Assembly: GCA_020725265.1 (NCBI GenBank)
Contig: DYFK01000010.1
Location: 1-64,000, forward strand
Direction of reading: 5' to 3'
Length of the DNA stretch: 64,000 bases
Source of the DNA: Hydrogenophilus sp.
GTDB lineage: Bacteria; Pseudomonadota; Gammaproteobacteria; Burkholderiales; Thiobacillaceae
Position numbers and translations under genes: made by a program. The notes beneath the pieces were generated by a model. That model was not told the DNA's origin, did no database searches, and saw nothing but the letters and a program-made list of their open reading frames with translations. Shown piece by piece: positions 31,442-45,197 of the stretch. Each line of letters begins with the position of its first letter. The stretch's first letter is position 1.

Positions 31442-32620
31442 ATGAGACCACGCGTTCTAGTCCTGTCGCTGACGCTCGCCGGCCTTGCCGCGCCACCCGC
31501 CGCCGCTCAGTCCGACCAGGACTGCGCGCGCCAGTTCGTCTACGCCGTCAATCAGGTCTGCCGGGCCTTCGCCAACGGCGTCGGCGGGCTTTGCCAGCCG
31601 GTAGCGGTGGTCGGTCCGGCGCCGGCCTGCGTGGTGCCGGGAACCCAGCCCTATCGACAGATTCCCCTGGCGCAGCCGGCGCCACCGACGCCGTCTCCCA
31701 ACCCGTCGCCCTATCCGCCCAATCCGTTCGCGCCCAACCCGTATCTGGAATACGCCTACGCCAACAATCCCTACATGCCCAGGCCCTATCCACAGCCTTA
31801 TCTGCCCTATGGTGGTCAGACCGGGTTGCCGGGCTGGAGTGGACAGCCACCGGTGCTGGCACCCGGCATGATGCCACCAGGGTGGCCGACGGGAGCGGCG
31901 GCGGGCTTGCCACCGGTCTTGCCTGTTCCACCCGATGGTCGGATGACGTGGCCGGGCCTGCCGTCGGCGCCGAGCACGGGCGGCACGGCTCCGGCGGCCG
32001 TCACGCCCATCCAGGAACCCACACCGCCTGTCGTGGCCCGGATCGAGACACCGGCCGCCGGGACTGTCGGCGCCGCCGTCACTCCGGAAGTCGCGACCGC
32101 GTCGGTGGCCCAGGCCGATCCGGTGGTGGCGGCTCCACCGGTTTCCAGCCCGGCCCGGGGCGGTGGCGACGATGTCGCCGCGTCCCAACCCCAAGCGGAA
32201 TCCGTCGCGCCGGTGGCGACGGTGGTGGCCGCCACGCCCGACGCGGATACCGCCGCGCCGGTCGCGACGGCGGCGGAAATCGAGGATGCCTTTGCCCATT
32301 TCGAGTTCGACAAGGCGGAGCTGACCGCAGTCGGCCGCGCCGTTCTGGATGCCTGGTTGGCGCAGGCACATCCGGGCATCGCCGTGCGCGTGGTCGGCCA
32401 TGCCGACCGCATCGGTCCGGTGTCTTACAATAAGCGTCTTTCGATGCGGCGGGCCGAGACCGTGCGCCAGTATCTGGTCGACAAGGGTTTGAAGGCGGCG
32501 GACATCGAAGTCGTCGCGCGCGGCGAAAGCGATCCGCTGGTCAGTTGTCCCGGCAAGCCGACGGCGGCGGTCATCGACTGCCTGGCGCCGAACCGTCGCG
32601 TCGAAATCCTGCCGCGCTGA
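31442..32620 (+). CDS. OmpA-family protein with Pro/Ala-rich linker
   Basis: A 392-residue envelope protein. The signal peptide covers 1-22 (ending PAAAQ). A short Cys-containing region follows, then a proline-tyrosine-asparagine-rich stretch (about 75-130, repeated NPY/PNPF units), a Pro/Ala/Val linker (to about 280) and a C-terminal OmpA domain with FEFDKAELTAVGRAVLDAWL, VVGHADRIG and NKRLSMRRAETV, which binds peptidoglycan. There is no eight-strand barrel. The ATG at 31442 has AGGGA six bases before it. The role is presumably cell-wall tethering. Confidence 0.85.
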   Translation: MRPRVLVLSLTLAGLAAPPAAAQSDQDCARQFVYAVNQVCRAFANGVGGLCQPVAVVGPAPACVVPGTQPYRQIPLAQPAPPTPSPNPSPYPPNPFAPNPYLEYAYANNPYMPRPYPQPYLPYGGQTGLPGWSGQPPVLAPGMMPPGWPTGAAAGLPPVLPVPPDGRMTWPGLPSAPSTGGTAPAAVTPIQEPTPPVVARIETPAAGTVGAAVTPEVATASVAQADPVVAAPPVSSPARGGGDDVAASQPQAESVAPVATVVAATPDADTAAPVATAAEIEDAFAHFEFDKAELTAVGRAVLDAWLAQAHPGIAVRVVGHADRIGPVSYNKRLSMRRAETVRQYLVDKGLKAADIEVVARGESDPLVSCPGKPTAAVIDCLAPNRRVEILPR

Positions 32621-32673
32621 TCGTCAGCTCGGACAGGCCACCTAAACCTGACTGGATCGGACGGAAACCACGC

Positions 32674-32871
32674 ATGAACGAACCGAATCACGGCTCCTCC
32701 TTCTGGCTGGGCAATGTCCTGCTCGGCGTCTCCTTGGTCATGTTGATCTTCCTTGGCAGCCTCTGGGAGGCCATCGGCGCCCTGGCCATGGTTCTGTGGA
32801 TGGTGCTGGCCGGAGTCGGCATGTATCTGGTGACGCGCGACAAGGGCCCCACCTCGAAGTTGCCTGATTGA
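32674..32871 (+). CDS. Small two-helix membrane protein
   Basis: A 65-residue protein of unknown function. Two hydrophobic segments (about 10-28 and 32-53) are separated by a short SLWEAIG turn, and the tail is charged. The stop overlaps the possible TTG start of the next gene and lies six bases before its ATG, suggesting co-translation with the YceH-like protein. No family recognised. Confidence 0.65.
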   Translation: MNEPNHGSSFWLGNVLLGVSLVMLIFLGSLWEAIGALAMVLWMVLAGVGMYLVTRDKGPTSKLPD

Positions 32872-32876
32872 ACCCG

Positions 32877-33530
32877 ATGGCGAACGAACTGCCCGGGCTG
32901 ACGCCGGTCGAGGCTCGCGTTCTCGGCGTGCTGGTCGAGAAATCGAAAACCACGCCGGATGTTTATCCGCTTACCGTCAACAGCCTGACTTCGGGTTGCA
33001 ACCAGAAAACCTCGCGCGATCCGGTGATGAATCTGGACGAAGCGGAAATCCAGGCCACGCTCGACGCGTTGCGCGCGCGCGCCCTGGTCATGGAAACTTT
33101 CGGCGCTTCCGGCCGGGTATTGCGCTACGCCCACAATTTTCCCAAGGTCTACAGCCTGCCGTCGGCCGCCGCCGACCTGTTGGCCGTGCTCATGTTGCGC
33201 GGGCCGCAAACCGCGAGCGAGCTGCGCGCCAATTGTGAACGCCTGCATCATTTCGCCGACGCTTCCACCGTCGAGGCCTATCTGGACGAACTGGCCGGCC
33301 GCGCTGATGGCGCGCTGGTGGTCAAGTTGCCGCGCCAGCCCGGTGCCCGTGAACGGCGCTGGGCGCATCTGTTGTGCGGACAGCCCGAGGTCACGACACC
33401 GCCAGCCGGTACGGACGCGGCGGCCGCGCCATCCGCGGGGCCGGCCGACGAACGCATCGCCGGGCTGGAAGCCCGGATCGCGCGACTGGAACAGGTCGTC
33501 GCCGGTCTGGAAGCCCGCCTCGGCGCCTGA
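32877..33530 (+). CDS. DUF480 / YceH-like protein (UPF0502)
   Basis: A 217-residue protein with two winged-helix domains typical of UPF0502. The N-terminal LTPVEARVLGVLVEKSKTTP(DVYPLT) and NSLTSGCNQKTSRDPV are family hallmarks; the second half has LMLRGPQTASELRANCERLH. The C-terminus is a short coiled coil (LEARIARLEQVVAGLEARL). The biochemical function of YceH is not established. Confidence 0.9.
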   Translation: MANELPGLTPVEARVLGVLVEKSKTTPDVYPLTVNSLTSGCNQKTSRDPVMNLDEAEIQATLDALRARALVMETFGASGRVLRYAHNFPKVYSLPSAAADLLAVLMLRGPQTASELRANCERLHHFADASTVEAYLDELAGRADGALVVKLPRQPGARERRWAHLLCGQPEVTTPPAGTDAAAAPSAGPADERIAGLEARIARLEQVVAGLEARLGA

Positions 33531-33568
33531 CGGCGTCGACGTCGTTTCCCTGGCCGAGAGATCGAACC

Positions 33569-34453
33569 ATGCCCATCCAGTGGTTTCCCGGCCATATGAA
33601 TTCGGCGCGCCGCAAGGCCGCCGAAACCCTGGCCGACGTCGATGTCGTCATCGAGGTGGTCGATTCCCGTCTACCCGAGGCCAGCAGCAATCCGATGATC
33701 GACGAATTGCGTCGGTTCCGGCAGCGCCCCTGTCTGAAACTGTTGAACAAGTCGGATCTGGCCGATCCGGTCGCCACCCGTGCCTGGCTCGATGCCTACA
33801 ATGCCCGGCCCAATGTCAAGGCGGTGGCGATGTGCGCCCACAAGGCCGGCGATGTCGCCCGCGTGCCCGGCCTCTGCCGGACCCTGGCGCCGCATCGTGA
33901 CGACAACACCAAGCCGTTGCGCATGATGGTCATGGGCATTCCCAACGTCGGCAAATCGACGTTGGTCAACGCCCTGGTCAAGCGCAAGGTCGCCGCCGTT
34001 GGCGACGAACCGGCGGTCACCAAATCGCAGCAACGCATCGTCCTCGGGCCGGGCTTGGTTCTGATCGATACCCCCGGTCTGATGTGGCCCAGGATCGAGC
34101 ATGACAGCGATGGCTACATGCTCGCCGCCAGCCATGCCATCGGCCGCAACGCGGTGCGCGAGGAAGAAGTCGCGGTGTTCCTGGCCGACATCCTGCTCAC
34201 GCGCTATCCCGCCGCGCTGGCCGCGCGTTACCGCTTCGAGACCTCGAACATGGATGGCGCCGGCGTGCTGGAAACCGTGGCGCGCAAGCGCGGCTGCGTG
34301 GTACGCGGTCGCCCGGGTGAATACGATCTGGAGAAGGCGGCCATGATCCTGCTGACCGATTACCGGAGCGGCGCGCTTGGCCGCGTCAGTCTGGAAACTC
34401 CGGACAGCCGGCGGGCGATGCTGGCCGCCGCCATGGAGGCGACGGCCGGCTGA
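33569..34453 (+). CDS. ylqF: Ribosome biogenesis GTPase YlqF/RbgA-like
   Basis: A 294-residue circularly permuted GTPase involved in late 50S assembly. It starts with the family hallmark IQWFPGHMNSARR. The G motifs occur in permuted order: G4 LNKSDLAD, G1 GIPNVGKSTL, then G3 IDTPG. The C-terminal domain is the short RNA-binding region. The ATG at 33569 is fixed by homology; in-frame sequence upstream belongs to the previous gene. Confidence 0.92.
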   Translation: MPIQWFPGHMNSARRKAAETLADVDVVIEVVDSRLPEASSNPMIDELRRFRQRPCLKLLNKSDLADPVATRAWLDAYNARPNVKAVAMCAHKAGDVARVPGLCRTLAPHRDDNTKPLRMMVMGIPNVGKSTLVNALVKRKVAAVGDEPAVTKSQQRIVLGPGLVLIDTPGLMWPRIEHDSDGYMLAASHAIGRNAVREEEVAVFLADILLTRYPAALAARYRFETSNMDGAGVLETVARKRGCVVRGRPGEYDLEKAAMILLTDYRSGALGRVSLETPDSRRAMLAAAMEATAG

Positions 34454-34468
34454 ACCGTGCCGGCCGGC

Positions 34469-35836
34469 TCAGGCCACCGCGCGCTTGTGCCGGTACATGG
34501 CGTGATCCGCCAGCCTGACCAGGGCTTCCAGATCGGGCGTGGCGTCGCTGCAGGCGGCGGCGCCGATGCTGACCCGGGCGACGATGGCCGGATCGAGGCC
34601 GGGAATGGGCGCTTCGATGGCCGCGCGCAGCCGGTCGAGCAGCGCGTCGAGCGTCGGGCCGGTGCCGGTGTCCGGCAGCAGGGCCAGGAATTCGTCGCCA
34701 CCGACCCGTGCCAGCACGTCGGTTTCGCGCAGACAGGCGCGCAGGCAGTCGGCGGCATGGGTCAGCACCTTGTCGCCCACTTCGTGGCCGTGGCTGTCGT
34801 TGATTTCCTTGAACCGGTCCAGATCCATGTTCAACAGGGTCAGGTGGCGGCCGCTGCGCTTGGCCAGATTGAACAGATCCTGGCCGCGCAGGTAGAACAG
34901 ATGACGGTTGCCGAGACCGGTCAGGCTGTCTTCCAGGGCCATCGACCGGATCCGGTAATGCGCGGACAGGATCGCGGCCAGCAACGCGCCGACGGCGATG
35001 GCCATGGACAGAGCCAGGCCGTGGATCAGCCATGCCCAGGCGCCGGCCGCGCCGGTCGATACCGGGCGCGCGGCCAGTTGCCATTCGCCACCCGGGATGA
35101 CCACGTCGGTCAGCACCGCGCTGGCGTCCGAGAACAGGTTGGCCGAGCCCAGGAAAACCTCGCCGCGCGCGCCCAGACCATCCCTGCCGCGCAAGGCATA
35201 TTCCATGGTCGCCAACTGGCCGGGCTCGGCCAGCAGGCCGGCCTGCTTGAAGATCGGCATCGGATTGATCGCCACCGAAACCAGGCCCCAGTAGCGGGTA
35301 TCGCCGTCGGCCTCGGTGAACAGCACGGGTATGCGGTTGATGATGCCGGTGCCGCCCTGGACCAGCGGGATGGGACCGGCCACCACCGGCCGCTTCTCGC
35401 GCATCAGTCGCAGCACCGCGTCGCGTTGCCTGGGCGTATCCATGTAACGCAGGCCGATCGCCCGCTCGTTGCCGGCCAGCGGATGGATCATGCGGATGAC
35501 GTTGTCCGGCGCGACCGCCACGCTGCGGATGCTCGGACGCTGGCGAATCAGCGCGGCCGCCACCTGGGCGAACTGATCCGGACTGAAGTCCGGTTTGCTG
35601 AGGATGAAGGACGAAACGCCGAGACTGAGCGAGAGCGTCGCGTTCAATTCGGACTCCAGACGCGCGCGGATGGTCGCGACATGCGCCTGACTGGCGGCCT
35701 TTTCGGCCTGATGGCGTCGGTCCCGCTCGATCAGGATGAAGGACTCCAGCAACAGCAGGATGATCATGCCGGCCAGCACGCCGATCATGATCGGGTGGCG
35801 GAACAGCAGGCCGGGAGCGCGGAGACGTTTCATCAT
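34469..35836 (-). CDS. Membrane diguanylate cyclase (CHASE-GGDEF)
   Basis: A 455-residue inner-membrane enzyme making cyclic di-GMP. There is a helix at about 12-35, a periplasmic CHASE-like sensor (about 60-250, including IRSVAVAPDNVIRMIHPLAG), a second helix at about 265-290 and a GGDEF domain with the intact active site GGDEF at about 379-383. RETD five residues upstream fits an inhibitory I-site, so product feedback is expected. The ligand is unknown. Confidence 0.9.
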   Translation of the reverse strand: MMKRLRAPGLLFRHPIMIGVLAGMIILLLLESFILIERDRRHQAEKAASQAHVATIRARLESELNATLSLSLGVSSFILSKPDFSPDQFAQVAAALIRQRPSIRSVAVAPDNVIRMIHPLAGNERAIGLRYMDTPRQRDAVLRLMREKRPVVAGPIPLVQGGTGIINRIPVLFTEADGDTRYWGLVSVAINPMPIFKQAGLLAEPGQLATMEYALRGRDGLGARGEVFLGSANLFSDASAVLTDVVIPGGEWQLAARPVSTGAAGAWAWLIHGLALSMAIAVGALLAAILSAHYRIRSMALEDSLTGLGNRHLFYLRGQDLFNLAKRSGRHLTLLNMDLDRFKEINDSHGHEVGDKVLTHAADCLRACLRETDVLARVGGDEFLALLPDTGTGPTLDALLDRLRAAIEAPIPGLDPAIVARVSIGAAACSDATPDLEALVRLADHAMYRHKRAVA

Positions 35837-35914
35837 GAGAGCTTCAGTTGCCGAACCATCCGGTCAGGTTCAACGAGATGCAAGTCTACCCGAGCCGGCG
35901 CGCGGGACAGGCCG

Positions 35915-37006
35915 CTAGAAATCAACGTCGAACAGTCGCGCGGGCGATTCGCCCGGGCGCTCGACCCGGAAGCGAAGATGCGCGACGGTGCGACCGTTTT
36001 CGGTTTCCACCACGACCTTCCACGTACCCGGCGGCAGGTTGCGTTTCCAGGTATATCCCCGGTAGCCGCCCTTGCGACCGCCAGCCAGATTGAAACCGAT
36101 GCGCGAATGGCTGACCCAGCCGCGTTCCGGGTCATGGCGCAGCCAGTGATGGTACAGGCGGGTGTCGAGCCCGGCCGGCGCGAATACCGCCGATACGCAA
36201 TACAGCGGCTGGCCCGGCACCGGGTGGAGGGTGTCGTCGGCGCGTCGCCAGAAACGCCACCATGGCGCCGCTTCCTGGCGCAGGCGGTACTTGCCGTCGA
36301 CCTTGAGCAGTTGATGGCCCACCGCGATGTCGCGCGCCACCAGCGGCACCGGTGGAATCAGGTTGGTCAGGTAGGCCAGCATCAGCGCCGCCGCCACCGC
36401 CCACATCGGCCGGATGCGCCCGGGTTGGCCAGGGGTTTTCAGCCATATCAGGTGGACCAGGCCGGCGCCGGCGAACGTGCTCAGGAAAAACCAGAACGCG
36501 GCGATGCTGCCCACCAGATGCGGCACCACGAAGTTCAGCAGCAGCATCGCGCACAGGCCGGACATCGCCCAGGTCAACGTGAAACGGCGGTATCTATCGA
36601 CCAGGAACTCGTTCGCCACCAGCAGCGCGGCCAGGCCCAGTGCCCAGAGGATCGCCAGGAGATGGCTGGCGCTCTTGAAATAGAAGATGAACAGCGCCGA
36701 CAGCAAACCGCCCAGAAAGAACTGAAGCAGCAGATAGGGGCCGGATTCCCACCACCATGGCAAGGCCGTTGGGGCTGCCGGCGCGGTTGCCGGCAAGCTG
36801 GCCAGGAACGCGCGACGGCCCAGAAACCAGGCCAGCGCCGCCGCGCCGCCCAGATAGCCGGCCAGGATCCATAAATCCATGGCTTCAACCTCGCGGCCGA
36901 GCGTGACCGCGTCCCACAGGAAGCCGGCGAGAAAGGCGAAGGCCGGCAACAGCCGGCGCGCATCGTGGAAGTCCGGATCGAAATCCGGGTAGAGACGCGG
37001 GATCAT
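35915..37006 (-). CDS. DUF2914 membrane protein
   Basis: A 363-residue protein with about eight membrane helices in residues 20-240. A C-terminal soluble region follows (about 265-363), with VARDIAVGHQLLKVDGKYRL, the paired HHWLRHDPERGWVSHSRIGF and WKVVVETENGRTVAHLRFRV, matching DUF2914. The function is unknown. The ATG at 37006 is used because it overlaps the upstream gene's stop by four bases; the longer frame is a shadow. Confidence 0.8.
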   Translation of the reverse strand: MIPRLYPDFDPDFHDARRLLPAFAFLAGFLWDAVTLGREVEAMDLWILAGYLGGAAALAWFLGRRAFLASLPATAPAAPTALPWWWESGPYLLLQFFLGGLLSALFIFYFKSASHLLAILWALGLAALLVANEFLVDRYRRFTLTWAMSGLCAMLLLNFVVPHLVGSIAAFWFFLSTFAGAGLVHLIWLKTPGQPGRIRPMWAVAAALMLAYLTNLIPPVPLVARDIAVGHQLLKVDGKYRLRQEAAPWWRFWRRADDTLHPVPGQPLYCVSAVFAPAGLDTRLYHHWLRHDPERGWVSHSRIGFNLAGGRKGGYRGYTWKRNLPPGTWKVVVETENGRTVAHLRFRVERPGESPARLFDVDF

Positions 37007-37368
37007 GACCGCGCCGGCCCAAGGTATTTCAGGTGGCTGCCGCAACCGCGCCGGCAATCCGACGCGCCGAAACCGGGTACGGGGATCGTCCCGGCCGTCG
37101 CCTGGTTGAGCGCGCATTCGTCGATCTCCGATCGCCGGACTTCGCGCACGGTGACGCCGGGTGCCATCAGCAGGTAATCGATATGCCAGCGCGGCGTCTT
37201 TTCCTGGCGCAGGTGGCGGGCGACGCGCGCTTCCAGGTTGCGTCGCGCCGAGCCGGTGTAGACATAGGCGCCGGCCGGGAAGGTGTAGGCGCCGAACCGG
37301 CCGACGACGACGTCGACCGGCCGGGCGACCCGGATGATGAGCTGATAGGTGCGTGTGGCTCCGGTCAT
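37003..37368 (-). CDS. DUF123 family protein (GIY-YIG-like)
   Basis: A protein of about 121 residues in the DUF123 family, related to GIY-YIG nucleases and sometimes fused to endonuclease III. Seen: YVYTGSARRNLEARVARHLR, HIDYLLM and the C-terminal Cys/His pattern ECALNQ...CRRGCGSHLKYL. An upstream ATG at 37446 would add 26 weakly conserved residues. Nuclease activity is not certain. It overlaps the DUF2914 gene by four bases. Confidence 0.8.
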   Translation of the reverse strand: MTGATRTYQLIIRVARPVDVVVGRFGAYTFPAGAYVYTGSARRNLEARVARHLRQEKTPRWHIDYLLMAPGVTVREVRRSEIDECALNQATAGTIPVPGFGASDCRRGCGSHLKYLGPARS

Positions 37369-37468
37369 GCCGTCGCCGGCGCGTGCGTGGCCGTGGCTGC
37401 CACGGGCGTTCGGTGTCACGCCAGCGAAAGGTTCGGGTTGTGGCATGCGTGGGGCGCGCGCGTCGAAA

Positions 37469-37575
37469 TCAATTCGGGATTGGCAATCTGGTTTCCTTGG
37501 GTAGGAATTCCCGCGCGAACGTCGTTTTCCCTGCCCCGTTGAAGCTGGCGATGATGATGCGCGGGCTGGTTTCCA

Positions 37576-37576
<1 letters not shown>
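37469..37576 (-). pseudogene. Remnant of a zeta-toxin-like P-loop protein
   Basis: The 35-codon reading frame begins METSPRIIIASFNGAGKTTF and continues AREFLPKE, then stops. This matches the first beta strand and Walker A region of zeta-toxin/UDP-GlcNAc-kinase-like ATPases (typically IIAGPNGAGKTTFAREFLP), which are normally about 200 residues. Only the extreme N-terminus remains; the rest is missing and the G-P before NGAGKT is altered. It overlaps the ettA stop by one base. Confidence 0.6.
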
Positions 37577-39240
<1,664 letters not shown>

Positions 39241-39580
39241 GGTGGTATCGGGTGGTGATCGGGTATTGGCGGAAGCGGCCGCCGCGAGGATCCGGCGGCT
39301 GGAAAGTCCAAGGAGACGGGCGGATCCGGGCGGCGAGACCGGAACGCGAGTGTAGCCAAGCGGGCGGGCTTGACCAAGCGTTGCCCGTCGCTGGGTGTGT
39401 GTCGATCCGACGGTCGTCAACCAAATCGGAAATTTCCGACTTTTCCACATGGGTATCGCGTTATGCTTGCGCGCATTGCCCGAAAACAAACGGAAGCACG
39501 CGCGGGCTGTCGACGCTCAAGCGATACCGTCGGCATTCATCGCGCCCTCGCCGATGGGCAACCTTGGAGGTAGGCGATTC
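39241..39580. other. Divergent intergenic region ettA / PAS-GGDEF-EAL
   Basis: 340 bases between two divergent genes. It contains a perfect 14-base palindrome (39426-39439) and an AT-richer patch at about 39420-39475 where promoters could lie; a TATGCT element sits at 39463-39468. I see no gene, RNA or terminator in it. Confidence 0.5.
39426..39439. promoter_or_regulatory. Perfect 14-bp palindrome, candidate operator
   Basis: TCGGAAATTTCCGA is fully self-complementary and lies about 140 bases before the PAS-GGDEF-EAL gene, at a distance suiting the -35 region of the TATGCT element downstream. No cognate regulator is identified. Confidence 0.4.
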
Positions 39581-41836
39581 ATGATGGACCACATGGACGA
39601 CGAGAATGGCCGCGCGTTGCTGGAAGCGCTAGGCGCCGCGCGCGAGCGCATCGCCGAACTGGAATCGGTTCAGACCGAATATGTCAAGGTGGTCGAGGAT
39701 CTGAGCCTGCATCAGGAGGAGTTGCGGGCACAGAACGAGGATCTGCGGCAGGCTCAGGAGGCGCTCGCCGAAGCGAGCCGGCGCTACCAGGATTTGTTCG
39801 ATTTCGCGCCGATCGCGTATTTCCTGCTCGACGAGCATGGCGCCGTGGTCGAGGTCAATTTCACCGCTTGTCAGATGCTGGGCGAGCAGCGCGTATCCAT
39901 CGTGCATCGGCCCATGCGCTTTCATATCGGCGCGAGCGAGCGCCAGGCATTCGACCTGTTCCTGGTCGAGGCCGCCGCCGGCAGGCCGTCCCGGACCTTG
40001 GACGTCACGCTGTCGAGTCGGGATGGACGGGAAATCCCGGCGCAACTTTCCCTGGTGGTCGATCGCGGCAATCGCGGTTTGCGATTCCGGGTCGCGGCCA
40101 TCGACATCAGCGAGCGTCATCTGGCCGAGGAACAGCGCCGGCTGGCCGCGACCATGTTCGAGGAAAGCAATGAGGGCGTCGTGATCACCGATGCCAAGGG
40201 CAACATCCAGCGGGTCAACCGCGCCTTCACGGTGGTGACCGGCTACGCCGAGAAGGAGGTGCTCGGCAAGAAACCGTCGATCCTGTCTTCCGGGCGCCAC
40301 GACAGCGTGTTCTACAAGGTCATGTGGGAACGCCTGGAGCAGTCCGGCGGCTGGATGGGCGAAATCTGGAATCGCCGCAAGAACGGCGAAATCTATCCGG
40401 AGTGGCTGAAGATCAACGCCATTCGTGGCGCCAGCGGCCAGATTCGGCATTACGTCGGCATTTTCAGCGACATCGGCGATCGCAAGCGAGGCACCCAGGA
40501 GGTCGAACGCTTCGCCTTCTACGACACGCTGACCGATCTGCCCAACCGCACCCTGTTCGTCGAACGCCTCAAGCATGCCCTGATCCGCGCGCACCGCGAC
40601 AAGCAACGGGTCGCGCTGCTGTATCTCGATCTCGACCGCTTCAAGTCGGTCAACGATACCCTTGGCCACCAGACTGGCGACCTGTTGTTGCAGCAGGCCG
40701 CGCAGCGCCTGTGTCAACTGGTGCGCACCTACGATACCGTCGCCCGGCTCGGCGGCGACGAATTCACCGTGGTCCTGACCGATCTCGAGGACGACACCAG
40801 CGCCCGCGATACCGCCGAACGGGTGGCCGAGAGCATCCGCGAGCATCTGGCGCGGCCGTTCCACGTCGGCGGCCACGAGATCGTCACCGGTTGCAGCACC
40901 GGCATCGCCATGTACCCGGACGATGGCGAGACCTGTAGTGATCTGGTCAAGCACGCCGATATCGCCATGTACCACGCCAAGCACAACAGCGGAAACGGCC
41001 ATGCGTTCTTTTCACCGGAGATGAACGCGCGCGTGGTACGGCGGGTTTCCATGGAAAGCGCGTTGCGCGCGGCGGTCCGGCGCGAGGAACTGACCCTGGC
41101 CTATCAACCGGTGATCGACGTCGCGGCCGCGCGCGTGGTTGGCGTCGAGGCGCTGTTGCGCTGGACCAGCCCGGATGGGCCGGTGTCGCCGCTCGAATTC
41201 ATTCCTGTGCTGGAAGACCTCGGCCTCGGCCACGACATCGCGCGCTGGGTGCTGGCGGCTTCCAGCCGGGTGGTGAACGACTGGCGCTTCGAGGGTGCCG
41301 ACGCGCTCTGGCTGTCGGTCAATCTGTCGCCCCTGCAACTGCACCGGATGCTGATGGCCTGGGTCTGGGAATCACTGGAGGGCAGCGGGCTGGCGCCGGA
41401 ACGACTGGTGGTGGAGGTGACCGAGGACCATTTCCGCCACAACTCCGACGCGATCATCGACCGCCTGATCGAAATCCGCGCGATGGGCGCGCGCGTCGCG
41501 CTCGACGATTTCGGCACGGGTCATTCCTCGCTCGGTCGCCTGCGCAATTTCCCGATCGACATCGTCAAGATCGACCGCAGCTTCGTCAACGGCCTGCCCC
41601 ACGATCAGAAGGATCTGGCCATCGTCAACACCATCATCACCATGGCCCGCCATCTGGGCATGGACTATCTGGCCGAAGGCGTGGAAACCCCCGGTCAGCT
41701 CGAACTGCTGAAGCGCCAGGGTTGCGGCCTGATCCAGGGCTACGTGTTCGCCCGGCCGATGACGGCCGACGAATGCGCCGCGTGGTGCGCCGATTACAAT
41801 GCCGGCCGGATGCCGGTGGGTCCGGCCCTGCATTGA
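39581..41836 (+). CDS. PAS-GGDEF-EAL cyclic di-GMP signalling protein
   Basis: A 751-residue cytoplasmic protein without membrane helices: a coiled coil (about 10-65), PAS (about 68-180), second PAS (about 190-305), GGDEF (about 315-480, intact GGDEF near 391, with RTYD upstream fitting an I-site) and EAL (about 490-740, EALLRW at 523, DDFGTG at about 642, LAEGVET). Both catalytic motifs are intact, so it may make and degrade cyclic di-GMP; usually one activity dominates. The ATG at 39581 follows GGAGG by ten bases. It is followed by the CheB-CheR fusion. Confidence 0.92.
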   Translation: MMDHMDDENGRALLEALGAARERIAELESVQTEYVKVVEDLSLHQEELRAQNEDLRQAQEALAEASRRYQDLFDFAPIAYFLLDEHGAVVEVNFTACQMLGEQRVSIVHRPMRFHIGASERQAFDLFLVEAAAGRPSRTLDVTLSSRDGREIPAQLSLVVDRGNRGLRFRVAAIDISERHLAEEQRRLAATMFEESNEGVVITDAKGNIQRVNRAFTVVTGYAEKEVLGKKPSILSSGRHDSVFYKVMWERLEQSGGWMGEIWNRRKNGEIYPEWLKINAIRGASGQIRHYVGIFSDIGDRKRGTQEVERFAFYDTLTDLPNRTLFVERLKHALIRAHRDKQRVALLYLDLDRFKSVNDTLGHQTGDLLLQQAAQRLCQLVRTYDTVARLGGDEFTVVLTDLEDDTSARDTAERVAESIREHLARPFHVGGHEIVTGCSTGIAMYPDDGETCSDLVKHADIAMYHAKHNSGNGHAFFSPEMNARVVRRVSMESALRAAVRREELTLAYQPVIDVAAARVVGVEALLRWTSPDGPVSPLEFIPVLEDLGLGHDIARWVLAASSRVVNDWRFEGADALWLSVNLSPLQLHRMLMAWVWESLEGSGLAPERLVVEVTEDHFRHNSDAIIDRLIEIRAMGARVALDDFGTGHSSLGRLRNFPIDIVKIDRSFVNGLPHDQKDLAIVNTIITMARHLGMDYLAEGVETPGQLELLKRQGCGLIQGYVFARPMTADECAAWCADYNAGRMPVGPALH

Positions 41837-41918
41837 TCGATCCATTCACCGCTGGCGTTCCCGCCGGCGCGAACCCGAGACCGCCGGTTGGCGCATTCGC
41901 CGAGGCGAGGAGTTGCAA

Positions 41919-45185
<3,267 letters not shown>

Positions 45186-45197
45186 CCTGGCTCCGGG

